A stretch of DNA of 61,288 nt from Methanobacteriaceae archaeon. GTDB lineage: Archaea; Methanobacteriota; Methanobacteria; Methanobacteriales; Methanobacteriaceae. Made by a program: the position numbers and the translations under genes. This document shows, piece after piece, positions 1 to 10,264 of the stretch; position 1 is the first letter of the stretch, and each line of letters starts with the position of its first letter. The notes beneath the pieces are model-generated. The model worked only from the letters and a program-made list of their open reading frames with translations, was not told where the DNA came from and did not search any database. Where the stretch lies: the NCBI GenBank assembly GCA_029219465.1, contig JAQXTL010000020.1, forward strand, positions 1 to 61,288, in the 5' to 3' direction.

Positions 1-131
<131 letters not shown>

Positions 132-712
132 TGAACACAAACAGAAATACACTAATTATTAGCATAATTGAAGTACACATAAAAACATAGACGAGTATTT
201 GCACAAAAATCTGATAAAAACTAAAAGTTTCTATAATCAAATTTCACCACATCTACAAAACGTACATCATACCCGAAAAAAATCAGGTACTCACAAGCAC
301 ATTTATTAGATAATTTTAATAAACATGATAATTTATAGCTACGTGCGGAAAAAGCAGTCATCATAGTCATAATTGCTCCATGCAATTTAACTTAAACCAT
401 CGCCATAAAACACATAGCACATACTATAGATACAGAAATATTATTAACAAAAATAATTAAAAAATATTGCAAAAATATTTATAAAATTAAAATAAGAATA
501 ATTAATTCAAATTATTAAAAATTAAAAATAAATAATCTCCAAATAACAATAAAACAAAATATTATCAAAATAAAATATGAAATTTATAATTCTTAATTAC
601 ACAGATGAAAATAAAATCAATGATGAGAAATAAATAAAATTTTTTAAAAAACATAAGAATATAGTCATTTCATACAACGGAAAACATAACCTATATATAA
701 ACATTTCTATTT
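132..712 (-). promoter_or_regulatory. rRNA operon leader and promoter region
   Basis: This roughly 580-base stretch before 16S contains no credible gene. Reading the minus strand, a strong TATA-like element (TTTATATATAG, 691-702) is preceded by a BRE-like GAAATG, which predicts transcription start near 667 and a leader of about 535 nt. A second AT-rich box (minus TTATAAATA, about 476-485) could be a closer promoter. The leader holds a boxA-like minus-strand string CTGCTTTTTCCGC near 345-357, a possible antitermination site. The 16S processing stem cannot be tested because the other half lies outside the window. Confidence 0.55.
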
Positions 713-774
713 TGATAGGTTATTTTTAAAAAAAGTGTTCATAAATTATAGTATTAAGTTAAAAAAAATTAAAA

Positions 775-802
775 GAAGATTATTTTCAAACAAATAATCT
801 TC
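775..802 (-). terminator. Hairpin terminator after the AIM24-like gene
   Basis: An 11-bp perfect stem (775-785 with 792-802, 6-nt loop) lies 22 nt beyond the stop codon of the minus-strand gene and is followed on that strand by a T-rich tract. Confidence 0.6.
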
Positions 803-823
803 ATGAAATATTATTCCATAATC

Positions 824-1504
824 CTACTCAGCTCTTGTAGGTACATACGGAACAATAGCTTCTGCTAATCTGCTTATTGGCATGGTTTGTATCCATACTT
901 TTCCAGGACCTTCTAATTTTGCAAAGAAGAGACCTTCACCAAATAACATGTTTTTAACACCTTTAACTCTTTCAATGTCAAAATTAATGGTTTCTTCCAT
1001 AATAGCAATGTGTCCAGGATCAACGAGTAATTTTTCTCCAGGTGCTAATTCACGTTCGATAACTTCTCCATCAATTTCTAAAAATACAGTACCTTGTCCA
1101 GATAATTTTTGAAGAATGAAACCTTCACCACCAAATAATCCTGCACCAAGTTTTTTTCTAAAGAACATGTCTAAATTAACACCATTTTCAGCTGCTAAAA
1201 ATGCATTTTTCTGACCAATAATAGTTTGTGATCCATCTAATTCAATAGGAACAATTTTACCAGGAGTACAGGATGAAAATCCGATTTGTTCACCATCCTT
1301 TTCTGCAGTAAAGTAGTTTAAAAATACAGTATCACCAGATAAAGCTCTTCCAATACCTTTTAAGAGTCCTCCTCCAATATTAGTTTCCATTTTAATATCT
1401 GAAGTCATATATGCCATTGCGCCAGTTTCGTTTTGCATTGTTTCGCCTTTCTGCAATGTGCAGATTACCATTGGAAATGCTCCACCTTTAATTTCATATT
1501 CCAT
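824..1504 (-). CDS. AIM24/TIGR00266 family protein
   Basis: A 226-residue protein recognised as the TIGR00266/AIM24 family: a glycine-rich, beta-strand-rich protein with the typical GGGLLKGIGRALSGDTVF and GAGLFGGEGFILQKLSG segments. No signal peptide or membrane segment is visible, so it should be cytosolic. The family adopts a double-stranded beta-helix resembling tryptophan RNA-binding attenuation protein and its role in prokaryotes is unknown; the mitochondrial relative affects membrane organisation. The gene stands alone with its own downstream hairpin and does not look operonic with the adenylate kinase gene to its right (98-base gap). Family assignment is firm, function is not. Confidence 0.88.
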   Translation of the reverse strand: MEYEIKGGAFPMVICTLQKGETMQNETGAMAYMTSDIKMETNIGGGLLKGIGRALSGDTVFLNYFTAEKDGEQIGFSSCTPGKIVPIELDGSQTIIGQKNAFLAAENGVNLDMFFRKKLGAGLFGGEGFILQKLSGQGTVFLEIDGEVIERELAPGEKLLVDPGHIAIMEETINFDIERVKGVKNMLFGEGLFFAKLEGPGKVWIQTMPISRLAEAIVPYVPTRAE

Positions 1505-1601
1505 AATAAATCACCTAAGTTTCGGTAATCTTATATTAAATATTTATTATTAATAAAAATTTTTAAAAAAATAGTAATTATAATAAAAAAAATAAAAAAA
1601 A

Positions 1602-2147
1602 TTAAAGATTTGAAATTAACCAATCCATGAAGTCAATCTCACCAGCTGGAAAATTAAGTTTTTCTTCAATTACATATGAGATAACATTTACTGTTTCTTC
1701 AATGGATAATTTACTAACATCAATCTCAGAAATCTTATCACCATACTCTTCGAATGCTTCTGCTGTACATACTCCCATAGCTTCAGCTTCAAGGTTTTCA
1801 AGAATTTTACTCTCAGAGTAGTTACGCTCTTCAAGTCTTGGTCTTAAGATATCAGGATTTACTCTTAGAACAATTACTTTATCTGCTCCAGAGCATAAGT
1901 GAGCCAAATGGCCTTCAAATATGATTAATTCATCACTATTAGAAATAATTTCTAAAACTTTTTCGTTAAGAGCATCAATATCGATGATTTTATATCCTTT
2001 TTCATCATCGATTCCTAAAACAAAATCATTTTCAATAGCTAAATCATTAACTTTGATTAATTTACAGTTTAATTTAGAAGAAAGTACTTCACTAACAGTT
2101 GTTTTACCAGTGCATGGAGTACCAGTTATAAAAATAGCTTTTTTCAT
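1602..2147 (-). CDS. Archaeal adenylate kinase, AK6/Fap7-like
   Basis: A 181-residue P-loop kinase with Walker A GTPCTGKT at residues 9-16 and a compact NMP-kinase layout. The short lid (VNPDILRPRLEERNYSESKILENLEAE) is typical of AK6/Fap7, annotated in archaea as putative adenylate kinase. The family phosphorylates AMP, and in eukaryotes and archaea acts late in small-subunit ribosome maturation with Rps14/S11. Length fits the family. It starts only 20 bases after the DRG GTPase gene, but a hairpin/T-tract between the two may limit read-through. Whether metabolism or ribosome assembly is its main job cannot be told from sequence. Confidence 0.85.
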   Translation of the reverse strand: MKKAIFITGTPCTGKTTVSEVLSSKLNCKLIKVNDLAIENDFVLGIDDEKGYKIIDIDALNEKVLEIISNSDELIIFEGHLAHLCSGADKVIVLRVNPDILRPRLEERNYSESKILENLEAEAMGVCTAEAFEEYGDKISEIDVSKLSIEETVNVISYVIEEKLNFPAGEIDFMDWLISNL

Positions 2148-2162
2148 AATATCAAAAAAAAG

Positions 2163-2189
2163 AAGAATTATTTTTTAAGAATAATTCTT
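2163..2189 (-). terminator. Hairpin/T-tract overlapping the DRG stop codon
   Basis: A 10-bp perfect stem (2163-2172 with 2180-2189, 7-nt loop) includes the stop codon of the GTPase gene and is followed on the minus strand by CTTTTTTTTG. It lies between two closely spaced genes and so may be a partial terminator. Confidence 0.55.
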
Positions 2190-3262
2190 AAAACATCTTC
2201 ATCATTAAGTACATGGTCAGGTCCTACTTTTTGTCCAGGGAATTTAACAGAAGTTCCCCATACTTTAGCATGACGGAAGTTTTTCACAAATTCACGGTGA
2301 AGTTTGCGACATGCTCCAATTACAGTAGTACCTTTTTTAATAACTAAAGGATCATTCATATCCGCTTTTCTACCTTGAGGTTTTAAGTAAACCCTTACCA
2401 AATTAAGATTGTCAAAGATAGTATCTTTTAACTCATCAATATTGGTTTTTTTATCAGCAGAAATTGGAATGAATTCTGGAATGTATTTCTTAAGTTCTTC
2501 AAGGTATGCGTCATCTACAAGATCCACCTTATTTAATAGAATCTTCATCGGAACATATGATTTATTTCTATCCAAAACATCAATAAATTGATCCATAGTC
2601 ACATCATCACGGAAAAGTATGTCTGCATTATGCATACCATACTCATTAATGATAGATCTTATGATTTTTTCATCCAAATGAGTAAGTGGACAAGTTGAAG
2701 AAATGTGAATACCACCAAGTTTTTTCCTTTTAACAGTAACATCAGGAGGTTGTTCATTAGGTCTAATACCAATGTTTCTTAATTCCTCCAAGATAACACT
2801 TAAGTGTTGTGGATTTAATGTATCTAAAACAATTAAAATCAAGTCTGCAGTTCTTGCAACAGATAAAATTTCTTTACCTCTACCTTTACCACTACTTGCT
2901 CCAGTAATAATTCCCGGAATATCAAATACTTGAATTTTTGCATTTTTATGTTCCATAACACCAGGAACAATATCTAATGTTGTAAATTGGTATGCTCCAA
3001 CTTTACTTTCAGCATTAGTAATTTCATTTAAGAGAGTAGATTTACCAACAGACGGAAATCCAACAAGCACAACTGTTGCATCTCCTGTTTTTTTTACATG
3101 AAATCCTTGACCTTTATGGCCACCACTACTTCTTTGTAATGATTCTTCTTTTAATTTAGATAATTTAGCTTTAAGCTTACCAATGTGATGTGAAGTAGCT
3201 TTATTATATGGTGTCTTTTGTATTTCCTCTTCAATATCTTTTATTTTCTCTTCAATCCCCAT
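2168..3262 (-). CDS. DRG-family GTP-binding protein (Obg/HflX superfamily)
   Basis: A 364-residue translation-associated GTPase. It has the N-terminal helical region of DRG proteins ([21 protein letters not shown], about residues 14-34), G1 GFPSVGKS at 68-75, G3 DIPG at 114-117 and G4 NKVD at 244-247. A C-terminal TGS domain (about 290-364) ends in [14 protein letters not shown]. Archaeal and eukaryotic DRGs associate with ribosomes. Length and all motifs are normal. It is preceded by aglB on the same strand, separated by a hairpin terminator. Confidence 0.93.
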   Translation of the reverse strand: MGIEEKIKDIEEEIQKTPYNKATSHHIGKLKAKLSKLKEESLQRSSGGHKGQGFHVKKTGDATVVLVGFPSVGKSTLLNEITNAESKVGAYQFTTLDIVPGVMEHKNAKIQVFDIPGIITGASSGKGRGKEILSVARTADLILIVLDTLNPQHLSVILEELRNIGIRPNEQPPDVTVKRKKLGGIHISSTCPLTHLDEKIIRSIINEYGMHNADILFRDDVTMDQFIDVLDRNKSYVPMKILLNKVDLVDDAYLEELKKYIPEFIPISADKKTNIDELKDTIFDNLNLVRVYLKPQGRKADMNDPLVIKKGTTVIGACRKLHREFVKNFRHAKVWGTSVKFPGQKVGPDHVLNDEDVLRIILKK

Positions 3263-3280
3263 TAAATCACCATATTATGT

Positions 3281-3312
3281 AAAAAAAATTTTAGATTGGG
3301 AAAATCCCAATC
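3281..3312 (-). terminator. Hairpin terminator after aglB
   Basis: A perfect 8-bp GC-containing stem GATTGGGA/TCCCAATC (3294-3312, AAA loop on the plus strand) lies just downstream of the aglB stop codon and is followed on the minus strand by eight T residues (3281-3288). Confidence 0.7.
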
Positions 3313-3320
3313 ATTGCTGC

Positions 3321-6011
3321 CTATGAACCAGCAGCAGTATTATTAAAGTTTACTTTAAACAACAATACTCCGTTTTCTGCGTGAACATTTTCAAATATGT
3401 TTTGACCAGCTCCACCGTATAAGTATAATCTGGTAAACATTGAATTTGCTAATTCATTGCTCATTAAGATTGGTGTGTACTGATTCTTTTCACCCATTAA
3501 CAATAAAGTAAAGTTTGCATCTTTCACATTACCAACAGATTCGTTTTTCATAACCATTCCGTCTTCAACGACAATCATATGTGAAATGTTTAATGGATTA
3601 TATGGAGTGTCGTTTACCATAATCTGTTTTCCACTGTCAGTGTAGACTGCTTCAGTGTATGCAGTAGTTGAGTTGTTTCCACTACCTCTTTGGATTACAG
3701 CATTAATGGTCATTCCTTGATCATCAAGTAATTTCAATTTACCGGTAGAACCTGGATTTACTTTTACTTGTTCTGATGGCACATAATAGTTGTAGTTTAC
3801 AGAACTTTGATTTTTAAAGTCCCATGCACCGAAGTAACTCCACCAACCAGCTTTTTGAAGCATATCTGAAGATGCAACAAATATTACTGGACGAGGGTTT
3901 TCAGGGTGTGAATACTGAACAACATCTTTAGCCTGTGCTGCAGTTAAATGATACTTGGTTTGTAATGTTTTTTGAGCATCAGCTGCTTTCATTGGTAAAA
4001 TATCGATTAAAATATCGGTTGATTTACCTGAATCACCAGTAATGTTCATTAATGATTCAACAGCTTTTCCACCAGTTGTATCAAGCATTCTGAAAATACC
4101 TGCAGATAATTCTAAATTATCAGTAGTCATTGCTTTACCCAGCCAGAAAGCACGGTCCCCTGACTGAGAACCTCCATCGAAAGTTACTTGTTTATCAGCA
4201 GCAATCTCAAAGAGGTAACCGAAGTCCCACCAGGATGTAATTACAGTATCAGCAGGTTGGGTCTGATTAATCCATTCCATTGAATTCCACATTGGATCAC
4301 TAGTACCTGGAACTACAGTTTCAGATGTTAAGAATGCTCCACAAACACATGGAGTTACCAAAGCAAGAACTAAAGCAATAACTGCAACTTGTTTTTTAAG
4401 TGGAGTAACATTTTTAGACATTGCTTTTGGTTTGATTACATAAACAGATGCAGCACCAGCACCAACAATGATTACAAATGCTAAAATACCAAGAACGGTG
4501 TTAACAGTAACAGCAGGAACTGCAACGAAAATAGCTGCAATAACTGTGACTGCTAATAAAATTCTGTCATCATTGATTTTGGTTTTAATGTATTCGATTG
4601 CAATACCTACAAAAATACCAGTTAAAAGAGCAAATGGTAATACGATTGTGGTAATGAACCTTGAACCTCTGGTTACTGCAAGAGCAGTTAATACAATCCA
4701 TACTACAAATAAAGTACCGTATAATATTGTTAATTTTTTATCAGATAAAATGTCTGAAACATGTTCTAAATTGAATTTGCTTAAATCAATTTTAAGTTTA
4801 CGGCTGTTGTCGAGTCTTTTGGATGCAGCCAATCTTTCAGATTTATGTGGTTTAGCAGCTTCATTTGAAATTACTGAACCGCCTCTAAGTCTTAACATGT
4901 TTCTTACGAATAAGTAAAGTACAGTTAAACCTGCGAATAAAACACCAATACCACCAATACCGTTTACAGCACCAGCAGTGTTAGCTAAGAACAATGAGTT
5001 CATACCGCTTCCAAGCATAGCTGGAATTTGCATCTCTGCAACAGATACAAGTACGTTAGGGAATCCACCAACAACCCTAGATGCAGATTGCAATGAAAGT
5101 AATCCGAATAAACTACTGAATAATCCTAATACTCCATCTAATCCTTTGAATATTGCAAGACCAATAAATCCAATAATTCCTAAAATAACAATGGATTTTA
5201 AAGCACTTTGATTAATAAACCATTGGAATTTGCTTGAATAGTTTTCAGGAGTATCTTCACCAACATTAAAGTAGTAACATGCAATAAGATAAACAATTGC
5301 GAATATTCCCATAAGACCAATGTAAAATATGTAACCAGTCCAAGATTGAGAGAACAAACCAATAGATACAATTGATAAAATTGCAAATAATACTTTGTAT
5401 TTGATATCTTCGGTTCTTATACATTCTACAAAGAAGAATATGAAGAACAATGAAAATATGTAATAGAACATATCTGTATCGAAGAAACCAGGGAATGTGT
5501 GTGCGAAGTAGTTTGGAGCAAGAGTTATAATTAAGGTAGCAACAATTGCACCATACTCATTGGTTAATCTTCTTGAGAAAATGTAAGCTGGAATTACTGC
5601 AAGTGTGGATATAATAGCACCAGTCCAGAATGCAATTTCTCTAACTGAGAAATCTCCTCCAAAGAACTTGTTAGCAAGATCATGCAAAAAGGAAGTGACA
5701 TACACAATACCCAGTTCATAATTAATTTCGTTACCGGTAGGAGCATATCTGTGCATATCCCACTCACTACCGTTTATTTGCTGATCACCTACAAAACCAT
5801 GATCAACATAATCTTCAGTCAACCTTAAGTTATAATATGAATCCATTTCACTAAAATAAGGAAGACCAGAAGCATCAACGTAATCTCCTTTAGCCTCATC
5901 AGGTATAATATGTAAATCTGCAGCAGGCATCTTAAGTGCAAAAACGACTGCGAGCAAAATTAAAACAATGAATACTGACTTGACTATTGTCATTTTTGTT
6001 TCTTTATTCAT
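3321..6011 (-). CDS. aglB: Dolichyl-phosphooligosaccharide-protein glycosyltransferase AglB
   Basis: An 896-residue STT3/AglB oligosaccharyltransferase, the membrane enzyme that moves lipid-linked glycan to Asn of surface proteins. The N-terminal two thirds carry many hydrophobic segments. The first is at residues 6-28, followed by the catalytic external loop with an Asp-rich FSEMDSYYNLRLTEDYVD segment. The diagnostic WWDFGY motif (WWDxG) is at residues 594-599, starting the soluble C-terminal domain. A Lys/Arg-rich cytosolic loop around residues 380-415 separates blocks of membrane helices. Length is usual. The secreted adhesin at 54.6-56.8 kb, rich in Asn-X-Ser/Thr, is a plausible substrate. 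The start has a GAGGAAA ribosome site. Confidence 0.94.
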   Translation of the reverse strand: MNKETKMTIVKSVFIVLILLAVVFALKMPAADLHIIPDEAKGDYVDASGLPYFSEMDSYYNLRLTEDYVDHGFVGDQQINGSEWDMHRYAPTGNEINYELGIVYVTSFLHDLANKFFGGDFSVREIAFWTGAIISTLAVIPAYIFSRRLTNEYGAIVATLIITLAPNYFAHTFPGFFDTDMFYYIFSLFFIFFFVECIRTEDIKYKVLFAILSIVSIGLFSQSWTGYIFYIGLMGIFAIVYLIACYYFNVGEDTPENYSSKFQWFINQSALKSIVILGIIGFIGLAIFKGLDGVLGLFSSLFGLLSLQSASRVVGGFPNVLVSVAEMQIPAMLGSGMNSLFLANTAGAVNGIGGIGVLFAGLTVLYLFVRNMLRLRGGSVISNEAAKPHKSERLAASKRLDNSRKLKIDLSKFNLEHVSDILSDKKLTILYGTLFVVWIVLTALAVTRGSRFITTIVLPFALLTGIFVGIAIEYIKTKINDDRILLAVTVIAAIFVAVPAVTVNTVLGILAFVIIVGAGAASVYVIKPKAMSKNVTPLKKQVAVIALVLALVTPCVCGAFLTSETVVPGTSDPMWNSMEWINQTQPADTVITSWWDFGYLFEIAADKQVTFDGGSQSGDRAFWLGKAMTTDNLELSAGIFRMLDTTGGKAVESLMNITGDSGKSTDILIDILPMKAADAQKTLQTKYHLTAAQAKDVVQYSHPENPRPVIFVASSDMLQKAGWWSYFGAWDFKNQSSVNYNYYVPSEQVKVNPGSTGKLKLLDDQGMTINAVIQRGSGNNSTTAYTEAVYTDSGKQIMVNDTPYNPLNISHMIVVEDGMVMKNESVGNVKDANFTLLLMGEKNQYTPILMSNELANSMFTRLYLYGGAGQNIFENVHAENGVLLFKVNFNNTAAGS

Positions 6012-6262
6012 TAAATTTCCTCATTTAATTCGTTCATGACATTACTTTGAGTTTCAAAGCAATTTAATTAAATTAATAATTTTAAAAATAAAAATATTGA
6101 AAGAAAAAATATTTTTATTAGATTATAGGTTTATTTTTTAACATTATTAAGTATTGTGCATATCCTAAAAAATAAATAAGAATTGACTAAAATCCAAAAA
6201 TATTAAAAATAAATAATAAAAATATGAAAAAAATTATTAAAAAAATAGATATTGATTAAAAA
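6012..6262 (-). promoter_or_regulatory. aglB upstream region
   Basis: About 250 AT-rich bases between topA and aglB, both on the minus strand. It should contain the aglB promoter, but no single TATA element stands out and no repeat or RNA structure was recognised. Confidence 0.3.
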
Positions 6263-6287
6263 TAAATTAAAAGATTATTTTAATTTA
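6263..6287 (-). terminator. Hairpin overlapping the topA stop codon
   Basis: A 10-bp perfect but entirely A/T stem (6263-6272 with 6278-6287, loop GATTA) encloses the topA stop codon; T-rich sequence follows on the minus strand. Confidence 0.45.
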
Positions 6288-8431
6288 CTTTCAAGCTCAT
6301 CAACAGAACATGTAAAGCGACATTTTGGAAAACCTTTACATCCGATGAATTCACCATAACGGCCTGAACGTTTTAAAAGTGGTTTACCACATTCAGGACA
6401 TTCACCCACTTCAGTAGGTTTATGAACTTTGGTTTTGTCTTTTCCACAGTTAGGATCAAGACATGCTCTTTGACGAGGTTTACCAAATGAAATTATCGGA
6501 AGACCACATTTTTCACAGGTTTTCTTAAGGAAATTAGTTCCTTTTGGAATAGAATAGCTAGTAGTACAGTCTGGATAGTTAGCACATCCCACAAATGAAC
6601 TTTTAGTTTTTGGAGAATATCTTTTTACAAGATTTCCACCACAGGTAGGACAAGTTCCAACAATATTACTTTCCTGATAGGATTCATATAATTTAGAACC
6701 TATTTCTTTTGAGTTTTTAGTAATATCATCCAAAATGACTTTTACTTCTTTTTTACCTTCTTTTACAATTTCATTACGACTGGAACTATTGTCGCTAATA
6801 CCTTCAAGTTTGATTTCCAAATCCCTAGTAAGCTCTTCTGAAGTTAAATTATTACAATATGTGCTTAAAGTGTCAATCATGTTTTCTCCAAGCTGATTTA
6901 CCTCAATTTGCTGAGTACCGTTTATGTATTTACGATCATACAACTTATCGATAATATCTGCACGTGTTGCTTTAGTACCAAGTTCTCTTTTTTCAAGTTC
7001 CTTAATAAGAGAAGCCTGATTATATCTTGCAGGAGGTTTAGTTTCTTTTTCATCTGAAATTAATTCTAAAACCTTCATAAGATCTCCCTCTTTAATATCA
7101 GGGAATATCTCATCATCGATTTTTCTAAATGGATAATGTTCCATCCATCCTTTATGAGTAACTCTTCTGCGTTTGAATCTGAATTTTTCATCTTCAATAT
7201 CTAAAGTAGTACTCATTGTTTCGAACTTAGCAGCTTCAAAGAATACTGCAATGAATCTGTAAACAATAAGCTGATAAATCTTTTTATCATCCTTAGATAA
7301 ACCTTGAGGTAAAATTCCAGTTGGGTGAATTGCAGGGTGAGCTGCATCATCCTTTTTACCATTATTTGGTTTTAACTTGGATGGAAGCTGATCAATATGC
7401 TGTTTGAATTCTTTGTCATTGCTTAATTGACCAAATATTGATTTGAAATCCAAACTTTCAGGTAATTTTTGTGAGGAAGTACGTGGGTATGAAGTATATC
7501 CTGAAGTATAGAGATTTTGAGCAATAGTTTGAGTCTTTTTAGGTGAAAATCCAAATACATTATAAGCTTCAGACTGAAGTCCTCCTAAGTTAAATGGAAC
7601 AGGAGGTTTTGTTGTGGAATTGGAAAGTTTAATATTATCCACTACAGCATCTTTTCCTTGACATTTAGTCATTATCTCTTCAGCTCTTTTTTTATCAAAG
7701 ATTTTACCATCAACGTGGTTAACTTCAATATCGCCTTCGACAATAGCTTTAATTAACCAGTATGGTTCTGGGACAAATTCTTTAATTTCTTTTTCTCTTT
7801 CAACTAAAATAGATAATGTAGGAGTTTGTACACGTCCTGCAGATAATTTTAAGAATCTGTGTTTGGCACTGCTTACTGATTTCATTAATGCTTTAGAAAT
7901 ATTTACACCAAAATAATAATCCAAAACATGTCTTGCAATACCGGTATCTACCTGATTCATATCAAGATCTATTCTATTATCATATGCTTCAAGCAAGTCT
8001 TTTTTAGTTAAAGTGGAAAATTTCATACGGGAAATTTTATCCAAATTTTCCTGACCACATGCATATCTTAATGCATTATAACCTATTAAGGTACCTTCAG
8101 TATCATAATCGCATGCATGAACATAGGAATCTGCATTTTTTGCAAGCTTTTTGATTGCACGTACATAATCTTTAGTAAATCCACTGCCCTTTTTATTAAC
8201 TTCATAAGCAGGAGCCCAATGAAGATTAAAATAAACATTATCCTTTGGGTTATCAGGAGTAAGTGAATACAAATGTCCTACAGCAGATACAACTGTAATG
8301 TTTTTTGAATCCTTTTCGAGTTCCCAATATTTCACCTTTTTATTATATACTTTCTTTTTTGCACTAGGCGAAAGCGCCTTTGCAATCTTTTCAGCAGATG
8401 TTGGCTTCTCACATACAATTACTTCATGCAT
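6275..8431 (-). CDS. topA: DNA topoisomerase I (type IA)
   Basis: A 718-residue type IA topoisomerase, which relaxes negative supercoils by a transient 5'-phosphotyrosine break. The Toprim domain opens the protein ([17 protein letters not shown]) and carries the metal-binding DYDTEG. The catalytic tyrosine is Y315 in YPRTSS, preceded by the [14 protein letters not shown] segment. [10 protein letters not shown] follows near residue 485. Three C-terminal zinc ribbons are visible: CPTCGG...CANYPDC, CEKCG...CLDPNCG and CPECGK...CKGFPKC, as in archaeal topoisomerases. A strong GGGGGG-containing ribosome site precedes the ATG. It lies downstream of a 48-residue zinc-ribbon gene on the same strand. 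Confidence 0.95.
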   Translation of the reverse strand: MHEVIVCEKPTSAEKIAKALSPSAKKKVYNKKVKYWELEKDSKNITVVSAVGHLYSLTPDNPKDNVYFNLHWAPAYEVNKKGSGFTKDYVRAIKKLAKNADSYVHACDYDTEGTLIGYNALRYACGQENLDKISRMKFSTLTKKDLLEAYDNRIDLDMNQVDTGIARHVLDYYFGVNISKALMKSVSSAKHRFLKLSAGRVQTPTLSILVEREKEIKEFVPEPYWLIKAIVEGDIEVNHVDGKIFDKKRAEEIMTKCQGKDAVVDNIKLSNSTTKPPVPFNLGGLQSEAYNVFGFSPKKTQTIAQNLYTSGYTSYPRTSSQKLPESLDFKSIFGQLSNDKEFKQHIDQLPSKLKPNNGKKDDAAHPAIHPTGILPQGLSKDDKKIYQLIVYRFIAVFFEAAKFETMSTTLDIEDEKFRFKRRRVTHKGWMEHYPFRKIDDEIFPDIKEGDLMKVLELISDEKETKPPARYNQASLIKELEKRELGTKATRADIIDKLYDRKYINGTQQIEVNQLGENMIDTLSTYCNNLTSEELTRDLEIKLEGISDNSSSRNEIVKEGKKEVKVILDDITKNSKEIGSKLYESYQESNIVGTCPTCGGNLVKRYSPKTKSSFVGCANYPDCTTSYSIPKGTNFLKKTCEKCGLPIISFGKPRQRACLDPNCGKDKTKVHKPTEVGECPECGKPLLKRSGRYGEFIGCKGFPKCRFTCSVDELESKLK

Positions 8432-8535
8432 TTTTATAAAACCCCCCGGTTTAAAAAAAATAATACTTATGATTATAATAATAGGTTATATAAAAATATT
8501 TTGAATAAAAATTGAAATTGAAAAGTTAAAAAAAG

Positions 8536-8682
8536 TTATAAATCTTCGTTGTAAAAACGATAAAAATCAGCGCAAAAGTCACAAATAGGAAATTTGCCGT
8601 TACGATAATATGCAAGGTCTGCCTTATTCATGTCAAATTTTTTACCACAAATAAAACAAGTCTCGATTTTTTCTTCAGTCAT
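8536..8682 (-). CDS. 48-residue zinc-ribbon protein, unknown function
   Basis: A small ORF starting ATG at 8682 with an AAGGTC ribosome site 5 bases upstream. The product is 48 residues, beginning MTEEKIETCFICGKKFDM and containing two CxxC knuckles (C9-x2-C12 and C34-x2-C37), so it probably binds one zinc ion as a treble-clef or ribbon fold. Aromatic residues are dense at the C-terminus (CADFYRFYNEDL). It sits between the serB-fusion terminator and topA, 104 bases from topA, so co-transcription with topA is plausible. I do not recognise a named family. Coding is supported by the start signal, paired Cys motifs and lack of other genes in this gap. Confidence 0.72.
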   Translation of the reverse strand: MTEEKIETCFICGKKFDMNKADLAYYRNGKFPICDFCADFYRFYNEDL

Positions 8683-8700
8683 GTTAAGACCTTAAAAAAT

Positions 8701-8730
8701 AAAAAAAAGTAGGTTAAGAAGCTTAACCTA
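8701..8730 (-). terminator. Hairpin terminator overlapping the serB-fusion stop codon
   Basis: A 9-bp perfect stem TAGGTTAAG/CTTAACCTA (8710-8730, 3-nt loop) spans the stop codon and is followed on the minus strand by a run of eight T residues. A clean intrinsic-type terminator. Confidence 0.75.
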
Positions 8731-10252
8731 TGTTGTATTTTTGTAAGAGTAAAATCTCTTCAGTAGATACTTTGCCACCTTGTTTAAATTTAGCAAAGAT
8801 TTCTTCTGCTCTTTCTTTTTCTTCACGGTTTCTGTTAGATCCACTAGAAGGTTTGGTTTCAGTTCTTCTTTTCTTAGGTCTGTTGGTATCTAATTTTTTG
8901 TTGATTACGTGAATGTCGCTTAAAATTGCTTTGAATTCTTCATGTTTAGCAGAAGCGTTTTTACGTGCTTCGATGAATTTTTTGTGTGCTTCATCTGCTG
9001 CAGTTCTGATATCATCAGTTTTTCTGAAGTAGGTGAGCATTTCTTCGTGAGCAACTTGAGCTTTTTCGGAAAGAGTAATAACTTTTTCGTGTTCTTCTTC
9101 AGATAACTTTTTGAGTTCTTGAGATTCACCTTGAACAGATTCATCTTCATGAATTTTCATTAATTGTTTTCTGAGATCGTTTGCGTTTTTAACAAGCTGA
9201 TTTTCTTTTTTAATGTCTAAAACGCGAGTTTCAATGATTTTATCAATCTTTTTGATTTCATTTTCTATTTTGATTTTGTCGCGTTTACCAGAAGACCATT
9301 CTAAACTTTTAATTTTGTTATTAGCTTCATTACGAGCTTTTTTAGCAGCTTCAACAGCTTTGTTAATTTCATTACGTTCATTTCTGAACTCAATAGCTTT
9401 GTTTAAGTTTTCTTTTAAAGATGCGTTTAATTCATCTCTAATTTTACGTTGTTCTTTAGCTATTTTGTTGAAATTTTCTCTTTCGTCAGCAACTTTGGAG
9501 ATTTCAGCTTCTTTTTCATCTTTTTGTTTTTTAACACCTTCCATGGTGTCAGCGAGAACAAAGTCAGATTTAGGAAGTGCTTTTTCTTCTTCTACAGTTT
9601 CAGTTTCAGCATCATCAGTGGTTAATTGATTAAGGATTTCATCAGAGACTTTGGTTAAGTCTTTTTCGTCTATTACAATATCAGCAATTTCTTTTACAGA
9701 ATCTTTTGCATTGAATGCAATTCCGCAACCAGCTGATTCAATCATGGAAATGTCGTTAGCGCCATCTCCAACAGCAACTACTTCATCTAAAGTAATTCCT
9801 GCTTCTTCAACAAGTCCGTTTAAAACATCTAATTTGGAACCAGATACTAAAGGACCAGTCACTTCACCAGTTAATTTACCATCTTCGACAGTGAAACTGT
9901 TAGTGCAAACTTTTTCGATTCCAAGTTTACCTTTAACATTTTCAGCTACTACATCAAAACTACCACTAATGATAGCTACATCTACGTCATTATCTTGTAA
10001 AGATTTGATAGCTTCAGAAGCACCAGCCATTAAATGGAGCTCATCAGCAACTTTTTCGATATCTTCAATTGAAGTACCTTCAAGAAGTTGAACTCTGTCT
10101 TTAATAGAAGTTTCAAAGTCGATTTCCCCTTGCATAGCTTTTTCAGTAATTGCAGCTATGTCTTCTTCAACATTTGCTAATTTTCCTATCTCATCTATCG
10201 CTTCACCATCAATAATAACGTTATCTAAGTCAAATACTACAAGTTTAATCAA
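8723..10252 (-). CDS. SerB-like HAD phosphatase fused to a long coiled-coil domain
   Basis: The best start is TTG at 10252, with GGTGG five bases upstream, giving 509 residues; a further upstream TTG lies inside that ribosome site. Residues 1-215 form a HAD phosphatase of the phosphoserine phosphatase type: motif I DLDNV (D8, D10), motif II ISGSFD, a Lys in the GSKLDVL segment and motif IV VGDGANDISMIE. After an acidic linker (about 220-240) comes roughly 240 residues of highly charged coiled coil. This resembles the archaeal coiled-coil family COG1340 and ends with a short helix (EEIFAKFKQGGKVSTEEILLL). The first domain would make serine from phosphoserine; the tail's role is unknown. The start is 12 bases after the TBP stop codon, so the two are probably one operon. 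Confidence 0.82.
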   Translation of the reverse strand: MIKLVVFDLDNVIIDGEAIDEIGKLANVEEDIAAITEKAMQGEIDFETSIKDRVQLLEGTSIEDIEKVADELHLMAGASEAIKSLQDNDVDVAIISGSFDVVAENVKGKLGIEKVCTNSFTVEDGKLTGEVTGPLVSGSKLDVLNGLVEEAGITLDEVVAVGDGANDISMIESAGCGIAFNAKDSVKEIADIVIDEKDLTKVSDEILNQLTTDDAETETVEEEKALPKSDFVLADTMEGVKKQKDEKEAEISKVADERENFNKIAKEQRKIRDELNASLKENLNKAIEFRNERNEINKAVEAAKKARNEANNKIKSLEWSSGKRDKIKIENEIKKIDKIIETRVLDIKKENQLVKNANDLRKQLMKIHEDESVQGESQELKKLSEEEHEKVITLSEKAQVAHEEMLTYFRKTDDIRTAADEAHKKFIEARKNASAKHEEFKAILSDIHVINKKLDTNRPKKRRTETKPSSGSNRNREEKERAEEIFAKFKQGGKVSTEEILLLQKYNIG

Positions 10253-10264
10253 TAATACCACCAA

